A stretch of DNA of 64,000 bases from positions 2,046,001 to 2,110,000 of the forward strand of contig CP099422.1 of the NCBI GenBank assembly GCA_024114885.1. The letters are read 5' to 3'. Below the pieces are notes generated by a model. That model did not search any database and had not been told where the DNA came from. It worked only from the letters and a program-made list of their open reading frames with translations. Below, piece after piece: positions 44,196-56,391 of the stretch. Source of the DNA: Septoria linicola. Its lineage: Eukaryota > Ascomycota > Dothideomycetes > Mycosphaerellales > Mycosphaerellaceae. The position numbers and the translations under genes were made by a program. The stretch's first letter is position 1; every line of letters begins with the position of its first letter.

Positions 44196-46317
44196 TTAGC
44201 CAATGCAATAGGTGCTCTTACTCCTCAGCCACATTCCATATCTCCAAAGCAACACTGGAGCGACGAGGCCCAGGGTCATACTGATAAAGGCCAGAACCGA
44301 GTTGCCCCAGCCTACGCCGAGCACTTCGTACATTCTAGGAGCAAAGAGAGGAAAGCTGAAACCAGCCATAGTCCGCACGAATGCGGCTGCACCAGTCGCT
44401 GAGGCTGCATAGGTGGTATATGTGTCGACCACATATCCTTGAGCGCAATTAAAGCACACGATAAGGCCAATTGAGAAAATGCATGTACCAAGGTTGGGCA
44501 CGAACCAATGCACCTCATACTGAGCGCTCCAGCCGTATATAAAGAGGCCTGCATTGAAAGTCAGCATGGTCACAGATGAACACATGGGCGTTCTTACCGA
44601 TAGGGATCAGCATGGAGAATGGAAGTACCAGCGGCAGCCTGTACTCCGGGAGGCCTTTGGTGGGATCGATTACCGATCTATTCGTCCCACGACGTCTGAG
44701 CGAGGCTATTCTCCGGGGGACCGGCTTTCGTGGAATGGAGTGGCGCGGATTTCCTGCCTCAGTGGGAGAGCTCGACTGTGGTAGCAGACTGCCTTTCTCT
44801 TGCTTGGAATCGCTATTGCGGTATAGCTTCCACGACTGCCATGTGTTGCGCAACGACGATGGATCAACTTCATGCACTTTGCACCAAGTATAAATCTTGT
44901 CCTGCATCCGCCCTGAGATCTGGAGGCCGATGATGAAACCAACGCCTAGCGACAAATAGTTCAGAGATGCTCTGCCTACGTCTTGGTTGTAGGCGCCTTC
45001 GAAGACCATCGGGAAGGTCGCGAAGACCAGGTACATCAGACCATACTGGTAGCCTCTGAACAGCGCCATCGCTTGGAGCGCAGGTTGGGTGGTCAACATG
45101 ATCCAAGGACGAACACAACTCTTCATGAGCTTCTTCTTCATGGTGTGCTCAGGGCCTTGCCACTTCGTGTGCAGATCCTGGTTTCCAGTGGTCTTCTTGA
45201 GCTCCTTCACCTTATTTGCTAGGATCGTCGGATGATGGGTCTCTCGGAGGAGGACAACGCAAGCGATCTGAACGACGGCGTCAAAGATGGATGTCGTCCA
45301 GAACACCCATCTCCAGCTGATGTATTGCGTCATGTAGCCACCCATGATAGGAGCTACTGCTGGAGAAAGGAAAGGCATCAAGCTATAGATCGCAGTCGCC
45401 AGACCTCTCTCGCCAGCTTTGAAGCAGTCACTGAGAATACCGCCGCCAATCTGTTCTTGGTCAGTACAGAACAATCAAACATGAGCGTACGACTTACGGC
45501 TTGAGGCGCACTGCCGCCGATGCCTGCAAGGAATCGAAATGCCATCATCTGCTGCTTGGTCTGCGCGAACCCGCAGACAGTATTGAAGAGCAAGAAGATC
45601 ATGTTCGCGCCTTGAATGACGCGTACGCGACCGAACACTTCACTTAGGGGACCCCACAGGAAGGGCCCGATCGCAAATGCAAGCAAGAAGATGGACATGA
45701 TCAGGAACTCCTCGACAGTCGACGCCAGATCAAATTCGTCTTTCAGCGTGTCGAGTGCCGGAGCCACCATGGTCGAAGCCATCGGCGCGATGAAGGCATA
45801 CATGGCTATGAGAACTGTTGACGTCCATCGTCGATACGCAGGCCAATTGCTAGCACATGTCAGCTGAGTACGGGACATGAAATCGTTTCGCTTACTGTGG
45901 ATTTGCTGGATCGTCTTTGCTGAACGACACCAGGTTCGGGTCGTCCGCTATTGATTCGACTTTCTGCATAGTTGGTGCTCGACTGGGAACAGGCCGCCTG
46001 GATATCGGCGCACGAGCTGGTAGGGGTAGAGCTTCTTCTATTTCCCGATCCCAAGTCGCGCCATACGCATTATTGTAACCGGCATGGAAGAGTGTAAGCG
46101 AAGAGCCGTCATCCCCATCGTCGTCGCTGTAGTACGATTCAATCGTGCTGTCGCGAATGATCTCTTCAGCGTCGAGCTCTTCGGGAAAGTAGATTTCAGG
46201 CAGGTACTCTTCTTCAAACTGATCGTAGTTCTCACTGGAATGCCGAAAGCTTCTCTCATCGAAAGACGGCGAGCGCGATTGCTCTTCCATGCTTTCATGT
46301 TGATTTGGGTGGGCCAT
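44196..46317 (-). CDS. MFS drug/polyamine:proton antiporter (DHA1 type)
   Basis: Plasma-membrane exporter of about 659 residues in four exons: 46317-45896, 45849-45498, 45450-44598 and 44548-44196; introns are 46, 47 and 49 bp. The first ~140 residues are a long acidic cytoplasmic head, ending in the DPANP/NWPAYRRW segment typical of DHA1 proteins. MFS motif A-like WGPLSEVFGRVRVI and the ISWRWVFWTTSIFDA segment support the class. A long cytoplasmic loop with a basic RKPVPRRIASLRRRG stretch separates the two halves. Closest known groups are fungal polyamine (Tpo) and multidrug (Flr/Qdr) exporters; the substrate is not predictable. Confidence 0.9.
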
Positions 46318-47952
46318 GGCTCAAGTCTGAAACAGGTGCAACGAAGCTAAAGCGAATGCGTGAGAGCTGGTGCTGGCCGGATTTGGCTGACGGCCAGGCA
46401 CCAGATTGATATCAATCGCTGGACGCTATACTGTGGGTACGCAGAAATTGGTAGATGGAGCCGCAGCAGAGTGCCAATGTAGGCAGTGCCTCGCTTGAGC
46501 ACTGACTCTATTACAGTCTTCGCGAGCTGCCGACTTCACGCTACAGTTTCGCTTTCAGCAGAGGTTAATATGCATGCGCTGCGCCCGATTCCTGCTTTGT
46601 CTCCCTGAGGCGTTTTTCAGGCTCATTCGGAACTATCCTGAGCGTCTGCAGTCATGTCTTGGGCCAAGAGATGCCAGGACACCTTACTTTGATATGTGGC
46701 GCGAATCGATGAGCACCAGAGACCAAGTATGCACGAGCGGTCCTTGTCCCTTGTCTTGACTTCTTGGAACTTTTGCACGATTTCGATTTCCTCCCGGCGA
46801 CCAACTTTGCATCGTCTTGTGCACACTTGAATGGTACAAGAAATGAGATGAGCAGCGTCGAAGCGGCCGCGCCAGGATGCCGAGGGCTGCCGCGAGCGTT
46901 ACAAGACATCTCGTCCGACGCTGAATAGCGACGCACCTGACGTTCCGCTGATCAAGAACGAGCCGGACACTCATGTGTGACCATCCTGCTTACCAGAACG
47001 CTTTGTCACAGTAAAGCTGAAAAAGCAGAATAGGTGAATGCGTCTGCGTAGGTGGCTGAGCGCCTCAATGTGCGCCGCGCCTTCCCCAAAAGAGTAAAAA
47101 TGGCCAAGTGCTAAGAGTGTCCAAGAACGTCTCACCTGCCACATTCATATGGAAATGCACATTGGCAGATCCCAAGATGAGTGATACCGTTGTCACTGAA
47201 CTGCACCCATTCGCCAGGTACGTGGTCACTTCCGAGGCATGCAGTCCATTCAAACTTTGCTCACACGTGGTGGCTCACGATAGACAATCCTCCACGGCTC
47301 TCTTCCTTCGGACGTGATACCCGATGGCCATAACCCAAGTCACTTTGGATATCTTGAAACACTATACGGCGCCACAGGGGTCACACAAGATGTGCCAAAC
47401 TCCTGGCACACTCGCACAGCCTGGCTTGACATGACCAGCTCATGAGATAGTGCGTCCGATACTCGCTTCATTTCTTGGGAAAGTCTTCAATCGTTCTTTC
47501 TTAGGGCCTTCTTGTCTGTCATTCCGAGTGATACTTTTGGAGCTTCAAAATCTACAAGCCACCACAAGCTGTCGTGTGCCTGTTTTCCTGTTCCGTGTGA
47601 GGCAGTGGGCGAAGCATGTTCATGCCATCCAAAGCCGAAGCTCGCTTGATTCGTGAGCACTCGCGCTGCACATGTAGCTATTCTGGAGTGATGTCAGCTC
47701 GTAGCGTCTTGTGTGTACCAATGGGCCACATGGTTTTCTATTCACGGACCCTGGATCTGCATCGTGACTGTAGAGGCACTGTCAGTGTGTAAGTCGGTCA
47801 GGTTGTGCGTCACTGAGATATTCGCGGCTGTCGGGTTGGCAGCCATGCGGATCTAGGACTGAGCCTAAGGCTGTGCACATATCTAGATGGCCATGCTGCC
47901 TTTGAATAGCAAAGCCAGTTGATACTTAAGAAAGCAGACTTACCACTTCAAG
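46318..47952. other. Gene-poor 1.6-kb stretch
   Basis: No gene is supported. It holds the promoter of the MFS gene at the left and that of glycerate kinase at the right. Small frames on both strands have neither domains nor signal peptides. Confidence 0.5.
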
Positions 47953-49392
47953 ATGATTATCACACGACACTTCCACAAACAACCTTCGCTTTCATCCACA
48001 CTCGCTAGCAACATCACTGTCGCTTACAGCACGAAGAAGTCGAATTGTGAATCGCTGCAACACCTCCAGCCAACCTTGACAGTATCATCAGCAGATATGG
48101 GCGTCTCCAGCACTCCAGCAGTATCTGAGCGCGTCAAGCTCGGCAATGAGCTCAATCAGGGTGGTCCTCGGATTCTCATCTGCCCCAGCGGCTTCAAGGA
48201 AAGTCTTGGACCGAATGAAGTTGCAGATTGCATCGAAGCTGGTGTGCTCCGAGCAGTTCCGAATGCAACCGTCACCAAAGCCCCTATGGTCGATGGCGGT
48301 GAAGGGTTCACCGAGGCGCTTGTTGCAACCACTGCGGGCAAGCGTCATTTCATCGAGGTCATGGGGCCAGTTCGTGAGCAGGTCCCTTCGCACTACGGCT
48401 TTCTCGGCAGCACAATCACCAAGACCGCAGTCGTGGAGATGGCGGCAGCTGCTGGTCTCAGCATAGTCCCTCGCGACCAGAGAAACCCTTTGTACACCAC
48501 GACCTACGGTGTCGGACAGCTCATCAAAGCTGCTCTTGATGACGGTGCCATGAATATGCTGCTAGGATGCGGTGACTCGGGCACCTGCGATGGTGGCATT
48601 GGCATGGCTCAGGCACTTGGAGCTCGCTTCTACAACAGCAAGGGTGACGAGATTCCCTTGGCCATGGGCGGTGCATCTTTGGCCGATCTAGCTGCTGCGG
48701 ACCTCTCTGGGCTACACCCTAGGCTTAAGGAGTGTCAGATTGATGTTGCATGCAACTGGCACAATGTTCTGTGCGGTCCGAAAGGCGTCGCACGGGTCTT
48801 CGGTCCTCAGAAAGGTGCCACTCCTGTGGAAATCGAACTTCTTGATATGGCTATGATCCGGGTAGGCGCTGTCGTCAGCGAGGCCGTAGGCAAGGACATC
48901 AGCTATGCTCCAGGTAGTGGCGCATCTGGAGGCATGGGTGCTGGACTGCAGCTCATCGGCTGTGCGCTTCACCCTCGCTTCGACATCATCACCAAGTTCT
49001 TGAACATTAGCAATCTTGTCAAGGGCTGCGATGTAGTTATTACCGCTGAAGGAGGAATTGACGAGCAGACGCCCCGTGGCAAGATCCCAGCTGAGGTGGC
49101 TCGCATTGCTAAAGCTCGAGGAGTCCCCGTCATCGCACTTGCCGGCACTGTTGGTAAAGGAGCAAGCTGCAACTACGAAGCTGGAATTGATGCCTACGCA
49201 AGCATCTTGCAGGCCCCTGTCACCTTGCAAGTGGCCATTGCAGAGGCAGAGAGATTGTTGATCGATGCTGCAGAGAGCGTGACACGGATGGTAATGGTCG
49301 GATGGAGTTTGAAGCGTTTCAGGGCACCATCGCCGCTGCCACCAGCCCGCGAGGCCATGGCGTTCAGGAGAAGCAGGACCTTTGGTTACTAG
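47953..49392 (+). CDS. Glycerate kinase, bacterial GlxK/GarK family
   Basis: Intronless gene of 479 residues for ATP-dependent phosphorylation of D-glycerate. Family blocks are ICPSGFKESLGPNEVADCIE near residue 75, MVDGGEGFTEAL, the GCGDSGTCDGGIGMAQALG glycine-rich loop, NVLCGPKGVARVFGPQKGA, and PGSGASGGMGAGL. The core is collinear with bacterial type-I glycerate kinases (about 370-380 residues). The extra ~70 N-terminal residues are Ser/Thr/basic and could target mitochondria; an internal Met at 48097 (MGVSSTPAVSERV) would give a cytosolic form. The last ~30 residues look unrelated to the family. Absence of introns and similarity to bacterial enzymes raise the possibility of ancient transfer. 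Confidence 0.9.
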   Translation: MIITRHFHKQPSLSSTLASNITVAYSTKKSNCESLQHLQPTLTVSSADMGVSSTPAVSERVKLGNELNQGGPRILICPSGFKESLGPNEVADCIEAGVLRAVPNATVTKAPMVDGGEGFTEALVATTAGKRHFIEVMGPVREQVPSHYGFLGSTITKTAVVEMAAAAGLSIVPRDQRNPLYTTTYGVGQLIKAALDDGAMNMLLGCGDSGTCDGGIGMAQALGARFYNSKGDEIPLAMGGASLADLAAADLSGLHPRLKECQIDVACNWHNVLCGPKGVARVFGPQKGATPVEIELLDMAMIRVGAVVSEAVGKDISYAPGSGASGGMGAGLQLIGCALHPRFDIITKFLNISNLVKGCDVVITAEGGIDEQTPRGKIPAEVARIAKARGVPVIALAGTVGKGASCNYEAGIDAYASILQAPVTLQVAIAEAERLLIDAAESVTRMVMVGWSLKRFRAPSPLPPAREAMAFRRSRTFGY

Positions 49393-50794
49393 GTATACCC
49401 ACACAGTTAGTCCTTGGAGAAGAACTTTGACAGCAAATAATTACGATACTTACGAAATGATGAATGAACCAACATCGTGTTCCCGGTCCATGACTAGTCT
49501 CCAATGAACGGTGAAGCACAAATGCCACTGTCCGTTGTCCTGTAGCACAGTCATCTTCGTCTTCCGTATGCTCTTGCGGCTTGCGGGGCCGAGGGAGATT
49601 CCGATTTTGCTGCTCGTTGCGTAGCAGGACGTGAGACTAGCCTATCCAAGCAGTCCATTCTCTTCATACTCTGGATGTCCATGAATGGTTCATCAAGGCA
49701 GCCTGAGGCATATGTTCGTTGTGCTGGGTGATATCCGTTGCACTCATTCCCATACGCTTCACCGCTATGCGACATGCCTGCCGGACACGGTCGCTCGGCC
49801 CCTCTTGACGTTTTCTGCTGCCTGGAACCAGCGACACGAACGCATGCTCGGCAATGTTGCATCAGGATTTCGCCACTGTGAAGACGCGTGGAAGCGGCGC
49901 TGTGCATTGAGGACAGCCGCTAGCGTGAAGAATGCGGTCTTAGGGTTTACTAAATTAAGTCATGGGACGACAGTGAGATGCATCACGCGTGCCGGAGATG
50001 CAATTCGAATAAGCCATTATCTCAAGAAGCTCTGGTAAAATATGCTTGTGCAGAGTCGACAGTACATCACCAACATGGACAAGGATAGGTCGATATACTC
50101 GAATTAGCTCGTTCTTCGAGAATGGACTTTTTCAGGAATGTGACACCCAACTAGTGCAATATCACGCCGATCTCTCTGTCCGCAACAAGCAAACCTCAAT
50201 ATCTAGCCCACCTTGTGCAACATCCCTTCCAGAAACCTGCTCAGACATGTGCAACAACAGCATTCCACTCATGCAGCCATTCTCTAGCCCCATCAAGTTC
50301 CAGCCCACTCCTCACCCCCCAACTCTCACCCCTTACTCAGAGAAAGAAAGGCGAAATGCAGTCTTTGCTTAGCTGCAGCAGTCCAAGATCCAATCGCTCC
50401 CCTTGACTCCGACCCCGTGGCTATAAGCGCTATTCCCAACAGACATTGTAGCACAGAAGGCTTGAAACATCAGCTAGCGCTCAGGGATCGTATCCCACTG
50501 ACATGCCACCACAAAGTGACCTGTCAGTCCGTAAAGGTATTGTAGTACAGATTGCTAAAGACATTGACTAGCGTGGGATGCAAGGCTGAGCAATCAAGAT
50601 CACCAGCGTACATTTGTGGAATAGAGAGTAGACGAGGCTGGGAGAGTCTTGAAGCTGGGTTCAATTGTTCCTGTATCCAATGAATCATCCCATCGATAGC
50701 ATTCGCCATCATTTGTTCATCATGACTGCACGAGATTCGTTTATCCTGATCACCCGTCCCATAGAACGCCCAATCATGTAAGCCAGAATCATCC
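49393..50794. other. Gene-poor 1.4-kb stretch
   Basis: No gene is supported. A 116-codon minus-strand frame (50524-50874) overlaps the end of BIR1 in another phase; I read it as BIR1 3' untranslated sequence. Plus-strand frames near 49685-50372 have no domain. Confidence 0.5.
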
Positions 50795-53300
50795 CTATAC
50801 AGCAACATGCACACCCTGCAAGCTCTCCATGGCTCGCATGCCTTGCTTTTCAAAAGCCTCGACCATCCTCTCACACTTCCGCTTCAGCTCGACCTCGCTC
50901 TGTTCCGCACGATACCTTACCCACTCCTCGACGCTCATCTTCTTCTCCGGGCTCGTGAGCGCGCCAGCAGCTGCCACAAGTTGCTCACCGACACGTCCTG
51001 GGCTAGGTTGTGGACTGGGTAACAAGACTGTGTCGAGATCTGCAGCGTTCCAGGGAGCGGCTGATTGTAACCCGGAAACCTGCTTTGAGGGAGAAAGATG
51101 TGCAGTCTTCAAGGGTGACCTATTTGGCGTGCCGGGTGCCAGAGGTATTCTCGTCGTCTTCGATGGCGAAAGCAGGATCTGAGGTGCCTTTTGTGCAGTC
51201 ACAGGCTGCATCACAGATGATGGGACATTCTCCTTGTCGCTACCAGATGGGGATGGTGTGAAGCCGCCCGGCATGCGAGAAGACTGCCGAAGCAGAGATG
51301 CTCGGTCTGGCGAGAACGCTTTCTCGGCCTCTGCAGCGACTTCATCTCGTAACTGCTGCAGTTCTGCAGTATCTTTGCTGCGGCGATCTTGCAACGGAGA
51401 CGGATCGTACTCCTCAATGAGCTCCTGCTCAGCTTGTACAGCTTTAGCTTGCTGTGAGGCTTCTTCCGTGGCGATGCGCTCCAGCTCCTGTTCGATTTCC
51501 AGCTCATCGCGAGCAAAGTCTTCGATCTCTGGTGCAGGCTCTTCCGCCCTGTCCGTTGCGTTGGACGATTGTGTCGAAGCGCTCTTCTTGCCCTTCGGTT
51601 TGCTCTTTGTCTTTTTTGTACCAGTCTTTGCTTTGCTGGGCTGGGATTTCTCGTCGTCGGCTTCGGCATCCTGGCTTGCAGTGTGGGTACCGAGCTCTAT
51701 GCGATCTTCGTATATGAGCACAGGTACTATCTCCGCCGCAATATCCTTGTCGACATCCAAAGATGCAGTCGAATCCTGCTTGACCTTGCGGCCACGCTTT
51801 GCTTTGGGTTCAGGCTTTGCAGGTGCATCCGCATCAAGAAGACTACTAGAATCCTGTTGCTTTTTAAGTCCCTCTGACGTTCGCTTCACGCCTCGCTTGG
51901 GTTTTGACTGTTCTACCACAACAGGCGTGGACTGATCGAGATCTTCTCCAAAATTATCGACTGAATGCTCAAGCTCGTCCTGTAGCTGTGCTGACACGGC
52001 ACTGAGTCGTGCCTGTGCGATCGCCTCTGCATCTGGTGTTTGTGGTATGGTTGGCACGTCTTCGGGTTCCAATATGGGTTCTGGTTCTGGTCGCGGCTGC
52101 GCTTTAGGTTTTCGCGTTCGTGTAGCCTTCTTCGGAGGTGCGACATCGACAGCACTGATCTCAATTACTGAAGAATCAATGATAGTCGGTTGTTTAGAGA
52201 CTCGACCAGTTGCTCGTGGTGCGACCTCGATTTCGTCCTCCGCCTCCGCCTCTTGTGTTTGTGCAGGTTCGACATTAGGGACATCAACGACCTCCTCTTC
52301 CTGCGAAGTCTTTTTCCTACTTCTGCTGCCCTTTGCTGGCGCCCTCGCCTTGGTTGTTTTCTTCTTCCCCTTCGTAGTTGTTGCTGTAGAGGCAGTCGTG
52401 CCTGCGGTCATGATACTATCATCGACCTGTGCCAGACTGCTGTTCATCGGAATGGCTCCAAGGCTGTCCCGCAAGCTCAATGCATCGCTTCCCACGGTGA
52501 TCGCGCTCTGAGTGCTAATTCTGCTTGCTTTGCTGGCAGTGCTTCCCCGGCTCTTGCTCTTTGCTTTCGTCTTCTTTGGCGGCTCTGCAGATCCATGGTA
52601 GTGTTCGAGCAGTGCGAAGAATGGACATTGCGGCTCTCTTCGCTTGTGCTCCACAAAAGGGTCGTCTTTGGGCTCCCAGCCATCCAGGCTCAAATTGCAG
52701 TAGAAGCAAGTAACTCCATCTGGCTCATCGCCCTCGGGACTCGGATCCCAGCACCATCCTGCTTCGACCAGCTTGTTCACCTTGCACTTCCATCCCTTCT
52801 TGGACTCATGCGGCCAGCCGTCTCCCGTAGTAAAAGTCTGCTTTCGTGCGGTATATAACTCCTCGCCCAGTGGATCTCGTGTTTCGGCTTGTTGTGGGGG
52901 TTGCTCGTCTCTCGTCACGCTGATCGCAGTCGCCCATGCACAGTAGCTCGAGTGCGCCAAGTGCTCCGAAATGGGATCGTCCGTCTCCTCCCACCCATCG
53001 AGCTTAACGCTGCAGTGGAAGCATTGGAGATTATCGTTCGAATCTGCCGCTGGCCGGTAGAAGAAGCCAGCGCGCGCAAGCTGAGAACCATATTAGCACT
53101 GCCTATGTGAGCGTGTAATTCCTTCTCAAACATACAGCTTCTTTTGACGGGTTCGCATGTGGCCATTCCACAGTATTGCCGGCTTTCCTTTTGGTGGTGT
53201 TGGAGCTGGCGCGTCGCTTTGTGAGCTGTTGTGGTTGCTCAAACGTAGCCAATCGCCCTACGAATGAGTACATATCGCTACGGACCGCCGGCATCGCCAT
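50795..53300 (-). CDS. BIR1: Bir1/survivin-like chromosomal passenger protein with two BIR domains
   Basis: About 816 residues; exon 1 53300-53136, intron 53081-53135 (55 bp), exon 2 53080-50795. BIR domain 1 spans residues ~15-105 with zinc ligands Cys75, Cys78, His95 and Cys102 (QCFHC, EHLAHSSYC). BIR domain 2 has Cys180 and Cys183 (TCFYC) and the matching EHKRREPQC. A long charged, disordered middle follows with KK/SR patches and proline-directed Ser/Thr sites, likely phosphorylation targets. The end (SVEEWVRYRAEQSEVELKRK) is the conserved helix that in fungi joins Sli15/INCENP and Aurora kinase. Expected at centromeres and the spindle. Its start codon lies 397 bp from that of TAM41, transcribed oppositely. 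Confidence 0.92.
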
Positions 53301-53697
53301 GTTGGAGTCGTCGAAAGGGCAGTCGTCGCGTCGATACGTGCATCTGGAAGTGTTATCGCGCGTTGTTTTGATCTGATCAACACAGCGTCAGCTAAGCGAG
53401 CAAGGCACGTGCCGAGAATCCCTGCTAGCCAGGTACGTCAGCAGCAGGATCGAGAACGGGAAGCTGCGACTTGCGGAGGCTTCTTTCCTCAATCACCATT
53501 GATACACACTCCCACTTCACTTCTGCCTTTTCCTCTTCCTAGATCCTTGTTTTGGCCACGTACAGCTTCGATTGATCATGTTATAGAGTACCACGGCTTG
53601 CGCGACTATGGATCTTCAATCCGTGCTGCATAGCTAACCCGATCATCACTTCCCGCTCCCGAACATTCCCGAAACACATTATTGCACGTTCCAAATC
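53301..53697. promoter_or_regulatory. Bidirectional promoter region between BIR1 and TAM41
   Basis: The 397 bp between the two opposite start codons must serve both genes. A pyrimidine-rich stretch (CTTCTGCCTTTTCCTCTTCC) lies on the plus strand near 53520. I see no clear TATA box. Confidence 0.55.
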
Positions 53698-55485
53698 ATG
53701 TTGCTTCAACAAAAGCTGGCCGTACGTTCTATGCAGCATATCCCGAAGGAAGCATTGAGCGATGTTGACGGGTGCGCGTAGGCCTCGCCAGTATTTCATT
53801 CCCTACTCGGCGTGAACAGCTTCTTCCTAGCCAATGCAGCCTGGCAATCCCGACCTTCACATCTCGTACCGCAAACACGATCGTTCTCGCTAGCACAGCG
53901 TCTACGGGATCAAAACGAAGCGCGGTCCTCTCTTGCGTCCACGAAAAGCGCATCCTCGGATGCTACCAGCAATGCTGGCAAGTCTGTCCGAGATCAGAAG
54001 ACAGAACGGCTGGACGAGAAGAAGAATGCCCCGAGTGATGCAACGGGTGCCGATAGCACCGCGAAGGACAGTCCAATGCAAAGTCTACCCCCAGGATGGG
54101 AGGAGAATGCCGACTACAATATCAGCAATTTTGCAGACTTGCCGCATCGTTTCTTTGGTTACAACCAACACATTAAGATCAACGAGGACTTCAAAGAGTC
54201 ACTACGTCAAGTGCTTTGGCAGTTTAAAGCGCCCATCAGATACGCTTTTGCCTACGGGTCTGGAGTATTTGGCCAGAAATCGTCAGGATCAAGCACGGGC
54301 AGTGAGTCCCTGAGCCCACACCCGAATCCGCCTAAAGCTGTTGAGGAATGGCAGAAAGGCGGCGCTAAGATCATTGACTTCATTTTCGGTGTCAGTCATA
54401 CTCAGCATTGGCATAGCTTGAATCTGCAGCAGAACCCGCACCACTACTCGGGAATCAAGCACATGCCGTACAGCTCTGCGTTGGTTTCTTGGATGCAGGA
54501 TGGTTGGGGCGCCGGTCTATACTACAACCCCTACATTACGGTCAACGGCATCATGATCAAGTATGGCGTTGTTCATCTGGACACGTTGGCCAAGGATCTA
54601 ACAGACTGGAACACACTCTATCTTGCGGGACGATTGCAAAAGCCTGTGAAAATTCTTCGCGATGACCCAAGAATGCGTTTGTCGAACCAGGTCAACCTCA
54701 TATCAGCTTTGCGAACTGCTCTATTGATGCTGCCAGAGGAGTTCACAGAAAGGCAGCTGTATGAGCGCATCACGAGTTTGTCCTACCTCGGAGACCCTCG
54801 CATGCACTCCATGATCGCGTCTGAAGCACCTAACAAAGTATCAAACATCGTTGGAGCGCAATTGCCAGGCTTCCGCCAGCTGTACGTGCCATTGATCGAG
54901 AACCTGCCAAACGTGAACTTTACAGACTCTCGAACGCCCAGGGAATATGGCTGGGAGAAAGAAGACGCTATCCGACACACCGGCACACTTACCGCGCTGA
55001 AGGATGTCCTTGGCGGACAAGATGGTCTGACACTGGCTCAGGACATGGATCCTCAAAAGCGCGGGAACATGGTTCGTCGTCTGCCCCAGGAGTTTCGCAA
55101 GAAGCTATACTATCAATACATGAAGAAGTTCCAGATTCCAGGAAGTGCATTTGATAATATCTTGAAGGCGCAAGAGGATGAAGACCCTTCTGGCTTCAAG
55201 CGTCGTGAGGGCGGCGACTTCGAGAAAAGAATTGCGGAGCAGTCCGATCTTGCGGAAGTAATGTCCACATGTGTTCAAAAGACTGTGGCCTGGCCGGCGG
55301 CGATGCAATCAGTGAAGGGAGTCTTCACATCGGGTCTCGCGAGAAGTATCAAGTATGTGGGAGAGAAGAGATCGAAGGGTAAAGCCAAGAAGGCAGTGAC
55401 TCCGAAGCCAGAGCCTAAGGAAGAGGCCGCCGAAGAGGATGGGGAAGGGCAGAGTCCAGCTGCCAAGAAGAGAGAAGAGCATTGA
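53698..55485 (+). CDS. TAM41: Mitochondrial phosphatidate cytidylyltransferase Tam41, C-terminus possibly frameshifted
   Basis: Makes CDP-diacylglycerol in the mitochondrial inner membrane for cardiolipin synthesis. Exon 1 is 53698-53721 (MLLQQKLA), intron 53722-53781 (GTACGT donor, GCGTAG acceptor), exon 2 53782-55485, about 575 residues. This splice supplies the only in-frame Met ahead of a mitochondrial-type leader (SPVFHSLLGVNSFFLANAAW). The catalytic core is clear: YAFAYGSGVFGQ, KIIDFIFGVSHTQHWHSLN, and GIKHMPYSSALVSWMQDGWG. The called stop follows KKREEH. One missing G at about 55478-55481 would instead give EEALKEEAEDDEKTSKKKKS, ending at 55538, a more usual acidic/basic tail. The core is unaffected. 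Confidence 0.93.
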
Positions 55486-55538
55486 AGGAGGAAGCAGAGG
55501 ACGACGAGAAGACTAGCAAGAAGAAGAAGAGCGAATGA

Positions 55539-56391
55539 ATTTGCTGAGATACGACGATTGCATAGCGTGGTCTGGAAAAGGTGTTTGAAAGAGGCGGAGG
55601 TCTGATGGGGAAAGCCATTCGGCGACTGAAAGCGACAGGCCATGTCGAGATGCGTTCGGCACGCAACACTGACGCCTTGGCAAGGCACATTCATACTGTA
55701 GATACATGTCGATCGATACGATCTGAATCGATACGGCCCGACGAGGCTGCTAGATTTGAAGCCGCCCGGCAGCAACTGTCTACAGACCTGCCTGCAAAGG
55801 ACTACCACTTACCTGCAGGAACTCTTGCGAGCAGAAGCCGACATTGTGAAGGAGCAATCGTGTTGAGCCACGCCAATACCTTCTACGCCTACGAACAGTG
55901 ATGCAGCATGGCCTGGAATTGATTTAGCATTGGTGCCAGGGTGTAGCAATGAGTGGATGCCATGAACAGGACAACTTACTCTTATCATCCGGACATCCCT
56001 ATCAACAACCAAGAAGCCAAAGAGACTAACTTATGACCACACGCACAAAGGCTAAAATCAATATTCGAATAGACCAGGTGCGTTGGTGAGGTCAGTCGGC
56101 ATGCACGGGTGCTATCGCGGAATTGAGTCTGTGGAGTGGGTCTGGCGCGGGCTGTTTGCCAAGACACACTCTACAGGCGCCACAACACAACGACATGGCC
56201 CTATACCATGAAAGCATATGGCTTTTCCTTCGCTCGTTCTGGAGCGTAAGCGAAAAGTCGAAGGATCATGCTTACAATTCACACGAATTCCAGATCTGAT
56301 CCAGATCGAAGCATGTCTGCGGTAAGAGTACTCCAGTTGTCTCAGTCGATCCAGCGATCGATGCATGATCTTCACATAACTTCCAGCTGAG
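55539..56391. other. Intergenic, no gene seen
   Basis: An 853-bp gap with only short frames lacking domains. The right end should contain the promoter of the small coiled-coil gene. Confidence 0.5.

Noticed and set aside
50524..50874. 116-codon minus-strand frame overlapping the BIR1 3' end
   Set aside because: Overlaps BIR1 in another phase, has no good start and fits 3' untranslated sequence.
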